Source: Actinobacillus lignieresii (GTDB lineage: Bacteria; Pseudomonadota; Gammaproteobacteria; Enterobacterales; Pasteurellaceae). Taken from it: DNA of 64,000 nt. Below are positions 18,601 through 27,765 of this stretch, one piece after another. The first letter of the stretch is position 1. Every line of letters starts with the position of its first letter. A program made the position numbers and the translations under genes. The notes under the pieces were generated by a model. It saw nothing but the letters and a program-made list of their open reading frames with translations. It did not search any database and was not told the origin of the DNA. Location of the stretch: positions 1,250,501 to 1,314,500 of the forward strand of contig NZ_UFRM01000001.1 of NCBI RefSeq assembly GCF_900444945.1. The letters are read 5' to 3'.

Positions 18601-20235
18601 ATGATTATTGACGAAATATGGTTTTATGTGGCGATTGCCGTGCTACTGGTTATCGCCGTTTTTCTGTTTTTTCTGCAATCACGCTACCAACGTGATGCGT
18701 TTGAACTTTCGCAAGATTTGGCCAAAGCACAAGCCGATCTCGCTCAAATTAACCAAAAATTTGAGCAACTTTCTGCTGAAAAAAGTCAGATCGAACAATG
18801 GGCAATTCAGTATAAAACACAAGCCCAAGCGGGTATTGAACGAATTAGCGAAAAAGAAGCGCAAATTAACCGCTTGCACGGCAAAATTGAAGAAGCGGAA
18901 CAGCAAGAACAACAATTAGAACGCTATATCAATGAGCTTAAAGAGCGTATCGGTGCATTCCAAGCCAAGTCGGAAAGTTTAGAAGAACAATTACAATTTA
19001 ATCAAAATGTACTTTCGCATAAAGAACGTGAAAGCCAATCGCTTTCGGCTCAACTTAGCCAAACGCAAAATGAATTAACCGAATTGCGTACCTCACTCTC
19101 AGAAAAACAAGCAAATTTTGAAGCGCAACAACGCAATTTTATCGAGGTAAAACAACAGCTTAATGTTGAGTTTCAACATTTGGCACAGCAAATTTTGGAA
19201 GAAAAAACCAAAAGTTTTACCGCGAGCAATCAATCTTCGTTAGATGCCCTGTTAAAACCGTTTAAAGAACAAATTGAGGGCTTCCAAAAACGAGTAAATG
19301 AAGTGCATAGCGAGTCGCTAAAAGGCACGGCAAGTTTAGAAGCCGAACTGAAAAGGGTGCTACAAATCGGTGTGTCGATGTCGGAAGAGGCACAAAACCT
19401 CACCAACGCGCTTAAAGGCAACAATAAAATCGCCGGTAATTGGGGCGAAGTACAGCTTGAATCGGCACTACAAGCGGCTGGATTATTAGCCTGCGAGCAT
19501 TATGTGGCTCAAGAAAGTTTCCGAGATCAGGAAGGCAAACGCTTTGCACCAGACTTTGTGGTACATTTACCCGATCAAAAACACTTAATTATTGATAGTA
19601 AAGTATCGTTGCTGGCTTACGATCAAGCGGTCAGATCCGAAGAAAATTTTGCAATTGCCCAAGCGTTAGACGAGCATTGCAAATCACTCCGCACGCATAT
19701 TGACGGCTTATCGAAAAAGAATTACAGCAGTTTACAAGGAGTGAAAAGTCCGGATTTCGTGTTGATGTTCGTACCGATTGAGCCGGCTTATATTGAAGCG
19801 ATGAAACACGATCCGCAGTTATTTAATTACGGCTATGAACGTAATGTGATTTTAGTTTCTTACACCACTTTAATGCCGATTTTACGCACCGTTGCAAATT
19901 TATGGCGAATTGAGCGAGGTAATGCCGAAGCGCGTGAAATCAGTGAAAAAGCAAGCGAAATTTATAATCAAGTGTGTAGCGTTGCCGACCGTTTGGCAAA
20001 ATTGGGCAATACGCTCAATACGGTAAATAACCAATATAATCAGACGGTAACCTCATTAGTCGGACGCCAAGGCTTAGTCGGCAAGGTGGAACGCTTCCAG
20101 CAACTTTCCGCCAAAGCGAGCCAAACGATGCCGGCGGTTGAGATGCTCACCAATGATTTTGATACCAATAAACTCACACTAATTGCAGAAAAGATTGAAG
20201 ATAGCAATGCAGCAAACAATGAAGAAAGCCACTAA
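18601..20235 (+). CDS. rmuC: DNA recombination protein RmuC
   Basis: 544 residues. An N-terminal membrane anchor (WFYVAIAVLLVIAVFLFFLQ) is followed by about 200 residues of coiled coil rich in Gln/Glu. The RmuC domain, related to restriction-endonuclease folds, has GNWGEVQLESALQAAGL, PDFVVHLPDQKHLIIDSKVSL and FVPIEPAY. It limits inversions at short repeats in E. coli. Divergent from pabB; its end overlaps the pabA start. Confidence 0.94.
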   Translation: MIIDEIWFYVAIAVLLVIAVFLFFLQSRYQRDAFELSQDLAKAQADLAQINQKFEQLSAEKSQIEQWAIQYKTQAQAGIERISEKEAQINRLHGKIEEAEQQEQQLERYINELKERIGAFQAKSESLEEQLQFNQNVLSHKERESQSLSAQLSQTQNELTELRTSLSEKQANFEAQQRNFIEVKQQLNVEFQHLAQQILEEKTKSFTASNQSSLDALLKPFKEQIEGFQKRVNEVHSESLKGTASLEAELKRVLQIGVSMSEEAQNLTNALKGNNKIAGNWGEVQLESALQAAGLLACEHYVAQESFRDQEGKRFAPDFVVHLPDQKHLIIDSKVSLLAYDQAVRSEENFAIAQALDEHCKSLRTHIDGLSKKNYSSLQGVKSPDFVLMFVPIEPAYIEAMKHDPQLFNYGYERNVILVSYTTLMPILRTVANLWRIERGNAEAREISEKASEIYNQVCSVADRLAKLGNTLNTVNNQYNQTVTSLVGRQGLVGKVERFQQLSAKASQTMPAVEMLTNDFDTNKLTLIAEKIEDSNAANNEESH

Positions 20236-20803
20236 TTTATTAATTATCGATAACCACGATTCGTTTACTTTCAATCTGGTTGATCTGCTACGCAAAATTG
20301 GCGTGCCGATGAAAGTGGTTTTAGTAGAACAATTAGTGCTTGATAAGGTGGAAAACTTTAGCCATATTCTGATTTCACCCGGTCCGGATGTACCAAGAGC
20401 TTATCCGAAAACCTTTGAAATGTTGGAACGTTTTCAGCAGACTAAATCGATTTTGGGCGTGTGTTTAGGTCATCAGACGCTGTGTGAATTTTTTGGCGGC
20501 GAGCTATACAACTTGAATGAAGTCAGACACGGACAACAACGTCCTTTGATCCAAATTAGCGACAACCCGATTTTTGACGGTTTACCCGAGCGTTTTAACA
20601 TCGGCTTATATCATTCGTGGGCAATTTCGCAAAAATCATTGGAAAACACACCGCTTGTTGCTACGGCGGTTTGCGATCAAAATGTTTTGATGGCATTTAA
20701 ACATCAGCATTTACCGATTTACGGTGTGCAATTCCACCCCGAATCTTTTATTACCGAATATGGCGAACAGATGCTACGAAACTGGCTGCAAATTGATTAT
20801 TAA
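20207..20803 (+). CDS. pabA: Aminodeoxychorismate/anthranilate synthase component II
   Basis: About 198 residues of a class I glutamine amidotransferase: LLIIDNHDSFTFNLVDLL, the oxyanion region ILISPGPDVP, the nucleophile GVCLGHQTLCE and the distal YGVQFHPESF. TrpG is encoded separately at 39863, so this copy most likely serves PabB. The start (20207 or 20219) lies inside the end of rmuC; 20207 has GAAG upstream and is preferred. Confidence 0.88.
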   Translation: MQQTMKKATNLLIIDNHDSFTFNLVDLLRKIGVPMKVVLVEQLVLDKVENFSHILISPGPDVPRAYPKTFEMLERFQQTKSILGVCLGHQTLCEFFGGELYNLNEVRHGQQRPLIQISDNPIFDGLPERFNIGLYHSWAISQKSLENTPLVATAVCDQNVLMAFKHQHLPIYGVQFHPESFITEYGEQMLRNWLQIDY

Positions 20804-20907
20804 AAGAATTTCTATTCACATTAAATTAACAAATATCTTTGCTTTATTGTAAGGACATCACTAACCGGCTGTCTAACCACCATCCATTTTACTTGAGGAT
20901 TAATAGA

Positions 20908-21357
20908 ATGAAGCTAAAAACATTTGCTCTTGTCTCGCTACTGGCAAGCGGTTTGGCGAACGCCGAAACTAATTTAAAACCGACGGTTTTTGAAAGTAAA
21001 TTCGATTTTCAGAAAACCGTGGAAACATTGGAAACCGGCTTTAAAAATAAAGGCATGATGATTTTTACCAAAATCGATCATCAAGCCGCTGCGAAAGCCG
21101 CCGGTCTTGAAATGCAACCGGCAACCGTGATTGTTTACGGTACGCCGAAAGCCGGTACGCCGTTAATGATAAAAGATCCGACTCTCGCATTGCAATTACC
21201 GTTAAAAGTATTAATCACGGAGCCGACCAAAGGCAAAGTGGAAGTGATGTTGCATAAGGCGGAACAAGTCGTCGCCCATTCAAATACCCCTTATTCAGCG
21301 GTAGAAAACAGTTTAGCGAAAGCTGAAAAATTAATTGAAGCCACCGTTGCCAAATAA
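20908..21357 (+). CDS. Periplasmic DUF302 protein
   Basis: 149 residues. The signal peptide MKLKTFALVSLLASGLANA precedes a DUF302 domain: FDFQKTVETLETGFKNKGMMIFTKIDHQAAAKAAG, VIVYGTPKAGTPLM and a conserved LPLKVLITE. The function of this family is not established. GAGG lies eight bases before the start. Monocistronic, ended by an uptake-sequence dyad. Confidence 0.82.
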   Translation: MKLKTFALVSLLASGLANAETNLKPTVFESKFDFQKTVETLETGFKNKGMMIFTKIDHQAAAKAAGLEMQPATVIVYGTPKAGTPLMIKDPTLALQLPLKVLITEPTKGKVEVMLHKAEQVVAHSNTPYSAVENSLAKAEKLIEATVAK

Positions 21358-21372
21358 CTTTTCCTCTTGATA

Positions 21373-21424
21373 AATAAGCGGTCATTTTTTTAGTAAATTT
21401 TGTTACAAAATCGACCGCTTTATT
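21373..21424. terminator. Uptake-sequence dyad terminator
   Basis: AATAAGCGGTC and GACCGCTTTATT flank an AT-rich centre; the arms also pair partly through TTTTT/AAAA. It lies 3' of the DUF302 gene. Confidence 0.7.
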
Positions 21425-21529
21425 TGTTTTTATCTCCAATTCCTGCCAATTTTCCGCTATAATTTCAAAGATTTCGTCTCCGCATTTCTCACAGCGGAAA
21501 ACCTATTTTTAAATCTTAAGGATATTTTT

Positions 21530-23305
21530 ATGATGCGTTCTCATTACTGCGGTGCTTTAAACCGCTCGCACGTTAGTCAAACCGTAACATTAAGCGGTTG
21601 GGTTCACCGTGTGCGTAACCTCGGTCGTTTTATTTTTATGCAAATCCGTGACCGTGAAGGTATCGTGCAAGTTTTCTTTGACGAGAAAGACGAAGCGATT
21701 TTCAAAATCGCTTCAAGCCTACGTTCGGAAGCCTGTGTGCAAATTCAAGGTGAAGTGATTGCCCGTGACGAATCGCAAATCAACAAAGAGATGGCGACCG
21801 GTGAAATCGAAGTATTAGTGAAAAACGTCGTTGTGTATAACAACTCGGAAGTTTTACCGCTGGATTTCAACCAAAACAATACTGAAGAACAACGTTTAAA
21901 ATATCGCTATCTTGACTTACGCCGTCCGGAAATGGCGGAAAAACTCAAAACACGTGCGAAAATCACCAGCTTCGTACGCCGCTATATGGACGACAACGGT
22001 TTCCTTGATATCGAAACACCAATGCTAACCAAAGCAACACCGGAAGGTGCCCGTGACTATTTAGTACCAAGCCGTGTACACAACGGTAAATTCTATGCTC
22101 TACCGCAATCACCGCAGCTGTTCAAACAGTTGCTAATGATGTCAGGTTTTGACCGTTACTATCAAATCGTAAAATGTTTCCGTGATGAAGATTTACGTGC
22201 CGATCGTCAGCCGGAATTTACCCAAATCGATGTGGAAACCTCATTCTTAACCGCTGAAGAAGTGCGTGAATTAATGGAAAATATGATTCACGGCTTATGG
22301 TTGGATCGCTTAAACGTAGATTTAGGCAAATTCCCAATCATGACGTGGCAGGAAGCGATGCAGCGTTTCGGTTCTGATAAGCCGGATTTACGTAACCCAT
22401 TAGAATTAGTGGACATGGCGGACATTTTAAAAGACGTTGAGTTTAAAGTATTTAACGAGCCGGCAAATTCGGCAGACGGTCGTGTAACCGTGCTTCGTGT
22501 GCCGAACGGTGCAAGCCTTACCCGCAAACAAATTGACGAATATACCCAATTTGTCGGTATTTACGGTGCAAAAGGCTTAGCATGGGCAAAAATCAATGAT
22601 GTGAATGCCGGTATGGAAGGCATCCAAAGCCCGGTCGCAAAATTCTTAAACGAAGAGGTTTTCAAAGCGTTAATCGAGCGTACTAACGCAACCAGCGGCG
22701 ACATCCTATTCTTCGGTGCGGATAAATGGCAAGTCGTTACCGACTCAATGGGTGCTTTACGTCTGAAAGTCGGTCGTGATTTAGCATTAACCGATCTTTC
22801 AGCTTGGAAACCGCTTTGGGTAATCGACTTCCCAATGTTTGAAAAAGACGATGAAGGCAATCTTTCTGCAATGCACCACCCGTTCACTTCTCCGAAAGGT
22901 TTAACGCCGGAAGAATTAGAGGCAAATCCGGTGAATGCGGTTGCGAATGCTTACGATATGGTTATCAACGGCTATGAAGTAGGCGGCGGTTCGGTACGTA
23001 TTTACGATCCGAAAATGCAACAAACCGTATTCGGTATCCTCGGCATTAACGAACAAGATCAACAAGAAAAATTCGGTTTCTTATTAGACGCATTGAAATT
23101 CGGTACGCCTCCGCACGCCGGTCTTGCATTCGGTTTAGACCGTTTAACTATGCTTATTACCGGTACGGAAAACATCCGTGATGTCATCGCATTCCCGAAA
23201 ACTACCGCAGCGGCGTGTTTAATGACCGAAGCACCAAGTTTTGCAAACCCGCAAGCGTTGGAAGAGCTTGGTATTGCGGTCGTGAAAAAAGAGAAAGCGG
23301 AATAA
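21530..23305 (+). CDS. aspS: Aspartyl-tRNA synthetase
   Basis: 591 residues, full length. It has an N-terminal OB-fold anticodon domain ([30 protein letters not shown]). Class II motif 2 is [18 protein letters not shown] and motif 3 is [16 protein letters not shown] bacterial-type GAD insertion lies between motifs 2 and 3. AAGGA precedes the start at 21530, where two ATGs are adjacent. Confidence 0.97.
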   Translation: MMRSHYCGALNRSHVSQTVTLSGWVHRVRNLGRFIFMQIRDREGIVQVFFDEKDEAIFKIASSLRSEACVQIQGEVIARDESQINKEMATGEIEVLVKNVVVYNNSEVLPLDFNQNNTEEQRLKYRYLDLRRPEMAEKLKTRAKITSFVRRYMDDNGFLDIETPMLTKATPEGARDYLVPSRVHNGKFYALPQSPQLFKQLLMMSGFDRYYQIVKCFRDEDLRADRQPEFTQIDVETSFLTAEEVRELMENMIHGLWLDRLNVDLGKFPIMTWQEAMQRFGSDKPDLRNPLELVDMADILKDVEFKVFNEPANSADGRVTVLRVPNGASLTRKQIDEYTQFVGIYGAKGLAWAKINDVNAGMEGIQSPVAKFLNEEVFKALIERTNATSGDILFFGADKWQVVTDSMGALRLKVGRDLALTDLSAWKPLWVIDFPMFEKDDEGNLSAMHHPFTSPKGLTPEELEANPVNAVANAYDMVINGYEVGGGSVRIYDPKMQQTVFGILGINEQDQQEKFGFLLDALKFGTPPHAGLAFGLDRLTMLITGTENIRDVIAFPKTTAAACLMTEAPSFANPQALEELGIAVVKKEKAE

Positions 23306-23338
23306 TATAAGCGGCCAAAAATCGCTGATTTTTTGCAA

Positions 23339-23776
23339 ATGAAATACAAAAATCCAAACTCCGTTTTAGTTGTGATTTATGCGCAAAATTCGGGACGGGT
23401 CTTAATGCTACAACGCCAAGACGATCCCGAATTTTGGCAATCGGTGACCGGCTCGCTTGAGTCGAACGAACGGCCGTTTGAAACGGCAATTCGTGAAGTG
23501 AAAGAAGAAACCGGCATCGATATTTTGGCGGAAAAACTTACGCTAACGGATTGCAACGAATCGGTAGAATTTGAGATTTTTCCGCATTTTCGGTATAAAT
23601 ACGCGCCTGATGTGACACATTGCTCGGAACATTGGTTTTTACTTGCTTTAACGCAAGAACAACAGCCGAGATTAAGTGAGCATTTAGCATTTAAATGGGT
23701 AAGCGTTGAAGAAGCCGTCCGGCTAACAAAATCACCGAATAATGCGGCGGCGATTGCAAAATATTTAAAGAAATAA
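23339..23776 (+). CDS. nudB: Dihydroneopterin triphosphate diphosphatase (Nudix)
   Basis: 145 residues with the Nudix box GSLESNERPFETAIREVKEETGI (residues about 41-63; the G, E and REVKEET pattern is complete). The C-terminal half (HWFLLALTQEQQP, HLAFKWVSVEEAV) matches NudB, which removes pyrophosphate from dihydroneopterin triphosphate in folate synthesis. The start is at the ATG at 23339, right after a degenerate uptake sequence. It follows aspS by 33 bases, as in related genomes. Confidence 0.9.
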   Translation: MKYKNPNSVLVVIYAQNSGRVLMLQRQDDPEFWQSVTGSLESNERPFETAIREVKEETGIDILAEKLTLTDCNESVEFEIFPHFRYKYAPDVTHCSEHWFLLALTQEQQPRLSEHLAFKWVSVEEAVRLTKSPNNAAAIAKYLKK

Positions 23777-23780
23777 CCAT

Positions 23781-23955
23781 TCTCTCCCCTTGTGGGAGAG
23801 AGACAGTCTGTGAAGCGTATAGCGAGCAGACAGAGAGAGGGAAAACTAGCGGTCTAAGTTCGTACATTTCTTACAAAAACTGATCGCTTCCCCTCTCCCT
23901 GATTTCCGCCTCTAAACGAGGCTTCAATCTTTCCCTCTCCCACAAGGGGAGAGGG
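23781..23955. repeat. Palindromic intergenic repeat element
   Basis: A 175-bp stretch with terminal inverted repeats TCTCTCCCCTTGTGGGAGAG (23781-23800) and CTCTCCCACAAGGGGAGAG (23935-23953). Each arm is also a hairpin by itself. Inside are GCCTC-TAAAC-GAGGC and uptake-core-like fragments. No ORF or transposase. It fills the whole nudB-yebC gap. Confidence 0.75.
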
Positions 23956-23992
23956 CAAATTTTCACAAATCAAATATAAAGGAAACAACAGA

Positions 23993-24733
23993 ATGGCAGG
24001 TCATAGTAAGTGGGCTAACATTAAACACCGTAAAGCGGCACAAGATGCACAACGCGGTAAAATTTTTACTAAATTAATTCGTGAATTAGTTACTGCGGCA
24101 AAAATCGGCGGCGGCGACGTTTCTGCGAACCCTCGTTTACGTTCTGCAGTAGATAAAGCGTTATCAAACAATATGACGCGTGATACGATCAACCGTGCGA
24201 TCGAGCGTGGCGTAGGCGGCGGCGATGACACCAATATGGAAACGAAAATCTACGAAGGCTACGGTCCGGGCGGTACGGCGGTAATGGTTGAATGTTTAAG
24301 CGATAACGCGAACCGTACCATTTCACAAGTTCGTCCAAGTTTCACTAAATGCGGCGGTAACTTAGGTACCGAAGGTTCTGTCGGTTACTTATTCAGCAAA
24401 AAAGGCTTAATTTTAATTGCTTCAGGCGATGAAGACGCACTAACCGAAGCAGCGATTGAAGCGGGTGCAGACGATATTCAACCGCAAGAAGACGGTTCGT
24501 TTGAAATCTATACCGCTTGGGAAGATTTAGGTAGCGTACGTGACGGTATTGAAGCGGCGGGCTTTAAAATCCAAGAAGCGGAAGTCACTATGATCCCATC
24601 AACTACGGTTGAACTTGATGCGGAAACCGCACCGAAATTACTTGATTTAATTAACCGCCTTGAAGATTGTGACGACGTACAAAACGTTTATCACAACGGC
24701 GAAATCAGCGACGAAGTTGCAGCCCTTCTCTAA
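23993..24733 (+). CDS. yebC: YebC/PmpR family protein
   Basis: 246 residues beginning with the signature [19 protein letters not shown], then [18 protein letters not shown] and [20 protein letters not shown]. The family was long called a transcriptional regulator; recent work on TACO1/YebC points to help in translation of proline-rich stretches. ruvC follows but is separated by a lipoprotein gene, unlike the usual yebC-ruvC-ruvA-ruvB order. Confidence 0.95.
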   Translation: MAGHSKWANIKHRKAAQDAQRGKIFTKLIRELVTAAKIGGGDVSANPRLRSAVDKALSNNMTRDTINRAIERGVGGGDDTNMETKIYEGYGPGGTAVMVECLSDNANRTISQVRPSFTKCGGNLGTEGSVGYLFSKKGLILIASGDEDALTEAAIEAGADDIQPQEDGSFEIYTAWEDLGSVRDGIEAAGFKIQEAEVTMIPSTTVELDAETAPKLLDLINRLEDCDDVQNVYHNGEISDEVAALL

Positions 24734-24743
24734 TTTCTTGCCC

Positions 24744-24775
24744 TTAAGCCAACCTTTCGGTTGGCTTATTTTTTA
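24744..24775 (+). terminator. yebC terminator
   Basis: AAGCCAACC-TTTC-GGTTGGCTT followed by ATTTTTT, starting 11 bases after the stop codon. Confidence 0.92.
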
Positions 24776-24867
24776 GTAACTTATTGAACTAATGTTGGCT
24801 TTTGTTTCTCTAATGAAAGCGTTGAAAAACGTGTGTGTTTGCTTTTTTTAATTGTAAGGAATAAAAA

Positions 24868-25392
24868 ATGAAAGGAATTAAACTTATCTCTTCATTATCT
24901 TTCGCCGCACTTTTAGCCGCTTGTTCAACCGCTAATGATGTAGCTTCAACGGTCGGCGAAGGCGTATCAAATGCCGCTTCGGCTACAGCAAACGCGGTAA
25001 AAGACGGTGCTTCCGCCGTATCTAACGGCGTTTCAAATACGGTGAATACGGTAAAAAATAAATTAACTGCCTCATCTAAAACGGTTGTTTACCAATGCCA
25101 AAACAGCAAAACCGTGGTTGCCACCTATGATTTTGAGGGCGAGAAAGCAACCGGTTTAACTTTAACCGTGAACGATGTAGCGGTAAAAGAGTTAATGCGT
25201 GACGAGAAAAATAAAGACTTCGCTTCATTCGCATCGAAAACGCACGTATGGAACTTAGATGAAACTTTCTCACTTTCAACTTTTAACAAAACCGAAGCGG
25301 GAATGTTATTCAAAAAAGGTAAAAATGCGGATGAAATCCTTGCAAAAAACTGCGAAGTTAATCAAACTGCAACCGCAAAATTAAATAAATAA
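24868..25392 (+). CDS. Lipoprotein with possible MliC/ACP-like lysozyme-inhibitor domain
   Basis: 174 residues. The lipobox LLAAC (Cys at residue 19) makes it a lipoprotein. Residues 20-70 are an Ala/Ser/Val/Asn-rich helical stalk with imperfect repeats (VSNAASATANAVKDGASAVSNGVSN is a family-like pattern). The C-terminal half has the layout of MliC-type inhibitors: VVYQCQNSKTVVATY, a middle strand set, then a late Cys (AKNCEVN) that could pair with the first. Function is inferred from layout only. It has its own TAAGGA ribosome binding site. Confidence 0.6.
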   Translation: MKGIKLISSLSFAALLAACSTANDVASTVGEGVSNAASATANAVKDGASAVSNGVSNTVNTVKNKLTASSKTVVYQCQNSKTVVATYDFEGEKATGLTLTVNDVAVKELMRDEKNKDFASFASKTHVWNLDETFSLSTFNKTEAGMLFKKGKNADEILAKNCEVNQTATAKLNK

Positions 25393-25411
25393 CAGATTGA
25401 TTCGTTTAGAT

Positions 25412-25453
25412 AAGCGGGCGGATTTGTAAAATTTTTTGCAAATCCGCCCGCTT
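25412..25453. terminator. Inverted repeat terminator
   Basis: AAGCGGGCGGATTTG and CAAATCCGCCCGCTT are exact complements of 15 bp around an AT-rich loop. The core AAGCGGGC looks like an uptake sequence that has drifted. Confidence 0.8.
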
Positions 25454-25475
25454 GTTTTCATTCATTGGACAAGCT

Positions 25476-26054
25476 ATGCCGATTATTTTAGGAATTGACC
25501 CCGGTTCACGGGTTACCGGTTATGGCGTAATTCGCCAAACCGGACGCCATTTAGAATATTTAGGAAGCGGTGCTATTCGCACTTCCGTCGATGATTTACC
25601 GACTCGCTTAAAACGCATTTATGCGGGCGTAACCGAAATCATTACCCAATTCCACCCCGATATGTTTGCAATTGAACAGGTGTTTATGGCGAAAAACGCC
25701 GATTCCGCCTTAAAACTCGGGCAAGCTCGCGGTACAGCGATTGTCGCGGCGGTAAATCACGACTTACCGGTGTTTGAATACGCCGCTCGTTTAGTGAAAC
25801 AAACCGTCACCGGTATAGGCTCGGCGGATAAAATCCAAGTGCAGGATATGGTCACTCGAATGCTTCAACTTTCTTCCAAACCGCAAGCCGATGCCGCCGA
25901 TGCACTTGCGATTGCGATTACGCACGCTCACTCGATCCAACATTCCTTAATCGTTGCGAAGCAGAGCGACCAAAAAGTCGGTAGCGACAAAGAACAAATC
26001 CTCGCTTTGATGAAAACTCGTTACAGTCGGGGACGATTCCGTTTAAAAGGGTAA
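25476..26054 (+). CDS. ruvC: Holliday junction resolvase RuvC
   Basis: 192 residues. It has [14 protein letters not shown] with the first catalytic Asp, [22 protein letters not shown] with the second acidic residue, and the C-terminal [15 protein letters not shown]. It cuts Holliday junctions with RuvAB. The start at 25476 is chosen because the family begins at this Met. ruvA and ruvB are not downstream; a terminator and an opposing gene follow at once. Confidence 0.96.
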   Translation: MPIILGIDPGSRVTGYGVIRQTGRHLEYLGSGAIRTSVDDLPTRLKRIYAGVTEIITQFHPDMFAIEQVFMAKNADSALKLGQARGTAIVAAVNHDLPVFEYAARLVKQTVTGIGSADKIQVQDMVTRMLQLSSKPQADAADALAIAITHAHSIQHSLIVAKQSDQKVGSDKEQILALMKTRYSRGRFRLKG

Positions 26055-26057
26055 AAA

Positions 26058-26089
26058 TAAAGAGTAATCAATCGCTTGATTACTCTTTC
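26058..26089. terminator. ruvC terminator
   Basis: AAAGAGTAATCAA-TCGC-TTGATTACTCTTT, a 13-bp perfect stem with a 4-base loop between two convergent genes. Confidence 0.9.
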
Positions 26090-26093
26090 CGCT

Positions 26094-27608
26094 CTAAGGA
26101 TTTTTTTCGGTAGCCGGCTGAATCGCTTCCGTTTTTTCTACTTCTGCTTTTTCCACTTCCGTTTTCTCCGCTTCTGTCTTTGCTAGCTCTGTTTGTTCCG
26201 CTTCCGCTTGCAACTTATTCACTGTTTCTAATGTAATTGGTTTTATCTGCACTTTTCGTGGCGGTTGGTAATTGATTAAACGATCTTTGCTGCCAATCCA
26301 TTGTTGGATTCTTTCATTTACTTCTTTAGCCGAGACTTTTTTCAGCATCGGTTCCAATAATTCCGCCAATTTCTTCTGCGTTAAATACGGCTTATCCGCT
26401 AATACGCTTTCCGACATGATTTGTAACCACTGTTGGAAATCTCGATCGTTTTCATCTTTTTTAGCATTTTCTATCTGAATTTGAACCGCTTCTTTTTGTT
26501 TGGTCAGTTCCTCTTCGGTAATAGGCGAACCTTTGAGATGCTCTATTTCGCTAAAAATTTGTTTTAAGCCTAACTCATGTTGCGTTGATGCAACCGTCGC
26601 AAACCAACCTAATGCGGCGGTATTTCTACCGATATCGGATTTACGTACCGTTATAGCGGACACGCCTTTAGGCAAAGCGGCGGATTGATCCTGTAACCGT
26701 TGCGACAATAACGCTAGTGCCAAACGATCAATTAAACGCTCGTAGCGCGCTTCATTAGTACGCACTCGATGTTTCATTTCGTCAAAACGGAAAATATATG
26801 CGACTTGGCTGACACTACTACGCGCATCTTGGAGTTTATTAATCGCTAATCCTTCGGATAATTTCGGCTCTAAATAATCTCTTTTCGGCATTTCTTTAGC
26901 TGTAAAACTCGAGAAGCGTTGCTGAATTTGTTGTTGCGCCGCTTCCGGCTCGATATCGCCAACCACCAGCAATTGCATATTATTCGGTGTGTACCACGTT
27001 TGATAAAACTGCTGTAATTCCGTCGCCGGTAAATTTTGGAGATTTTCCGCCGTGCCGATAATCGCTCTGTCGGCATAACGGGAGTCCGCACGTACCGCCG
27101 CAATACGTTTCTGATTCATTAAGCTACCGACACTCTGCGCTTGTCGCCACTCTTCCAAGATATGCTTACGCTCGTCATCCAAGTCTTCTTGGGTTAGCTT
27201 CGCTTGGAATAACATTTGCTCCAACAAATAGAGACTTTTATCCAGATTGGAGGTTGAAGGCGGAATCATATGGTAGGTGGTATGATCATAACCGGTCTCG
27301 ATATGATAATTTTTTTCTTGTTTCCATTTTTGTTCATGCAAATACGGCGTTAAACCGTTGGGGTGAGCGTTAGTGCCGCGTAACACCAAATGCTTAAGTA
27401 CATTGGTTGCGCCTAACTGCGTATCGGTTTCGTCAATCGCTCCGGCATTGACTTTCATTCGGATTTCAATTCGTCCTTTTTCCGAATGTAACGGGAGTAA
27501 GGTATATCGTAAACCGTTTTCAAGTTGCCCTTGAATCGGTTCGCTTTTTTCCGCATAACTTGTCGTTGAAGCGGCAAACAGCACTAAAGAAGTTAAAATA
27601 ATACGCAT
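26094..27608 (-). CDS. M16 peptidase homologue with degenerate zinc site
   Basis: 504 residues. A signal peptide (SLVLFAASTTSYA) precedes an M16 N-terminal domain (GQLENGLRYTLLPL, MKVNAGAIDETDTQLGATNVLKHLVLRGT) and an M16 C-terminal domain (TWYTPNNMQLLVVGDIEPE). The zinc motif HxxEH reads NVLKH: the first His is Asn and the catalytic Glu is Lys, so hydrolysis is unlikely although the distal Glu region (DDERKHILEEW) remains. It is about half the length of PqqL-type enzymes. The C-terminus is a Glu/Thr/Lys repeat tract. Possibly a chaperone-like or structural M16 subunit. Confidence 0.8.
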   Translation of the reverse strand: MRIILTSLVLFAASTTSYAEKSEPIQGQLENGLRYTLLPLHSEKGRIEIRMKVNAGAIDETDTQLGATNVLKHLVLRGTNAHPNGLTPYLHEQKWKQEKNYHIETGYDHTTYHMIPPSTSNLDKSLYLLEQMLFQAKLTQEDLDDERKHILEEWRQAQSVGSLMNQKRIAAVRADSRYADRAIIGTAENLQNLPATELQQFYQTWYTPNNMQLLVVGDIEPEAAQQQIQQRFSSFTAKEMPKRDYLEPKLSEGLAINKLQDARSSVSQVAYIFRFDEMKHRVRTNEARYERLIDRLALALLSQRLQDQSAALPKGVSAITVRKSDIGRNTAALGWFATVASTQHELGLKQIFSEIEHLKGSPITEEELTKQKEAVQIQIENAKKDENDRDFQQWLQIMSESVLADKPYLTQKKLAELLEPMLKKVSAKEVNERIQQWIGSKDRLINYQPPRKVQIKPITLETVNKLQAEAEQTELAKTEAEKTEVEKAEVEKTEAIQPATEKNP

Positions 27609-27687
27609 GGTTATTTTCCTAAATAGAAAATCCTCTTAGCTCGAAATAAGAGGGAAATAAGTAGCGATATTCTAACAAATAATTGTC

Positions 27688-27733
27688 GCAAGCGGTCTAA
27701 TTTGCCTATTTTTTTGCAAATTAAACCGCTTGC
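27688..27733. terminator. Uptake-sequence dyad terminator after metE
   Basis: GCAAGCGGTCTAATTTGC (27688-27705) pairs with GCAAATTAAACCGCTTGC (27716-27733), with one mismatch. Both arms carry the uptake core. Confidence 0.8.
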
Positions 27734-27765
27734 TTTTATGAAAAATTAAATGCGATTTTGTCGAG

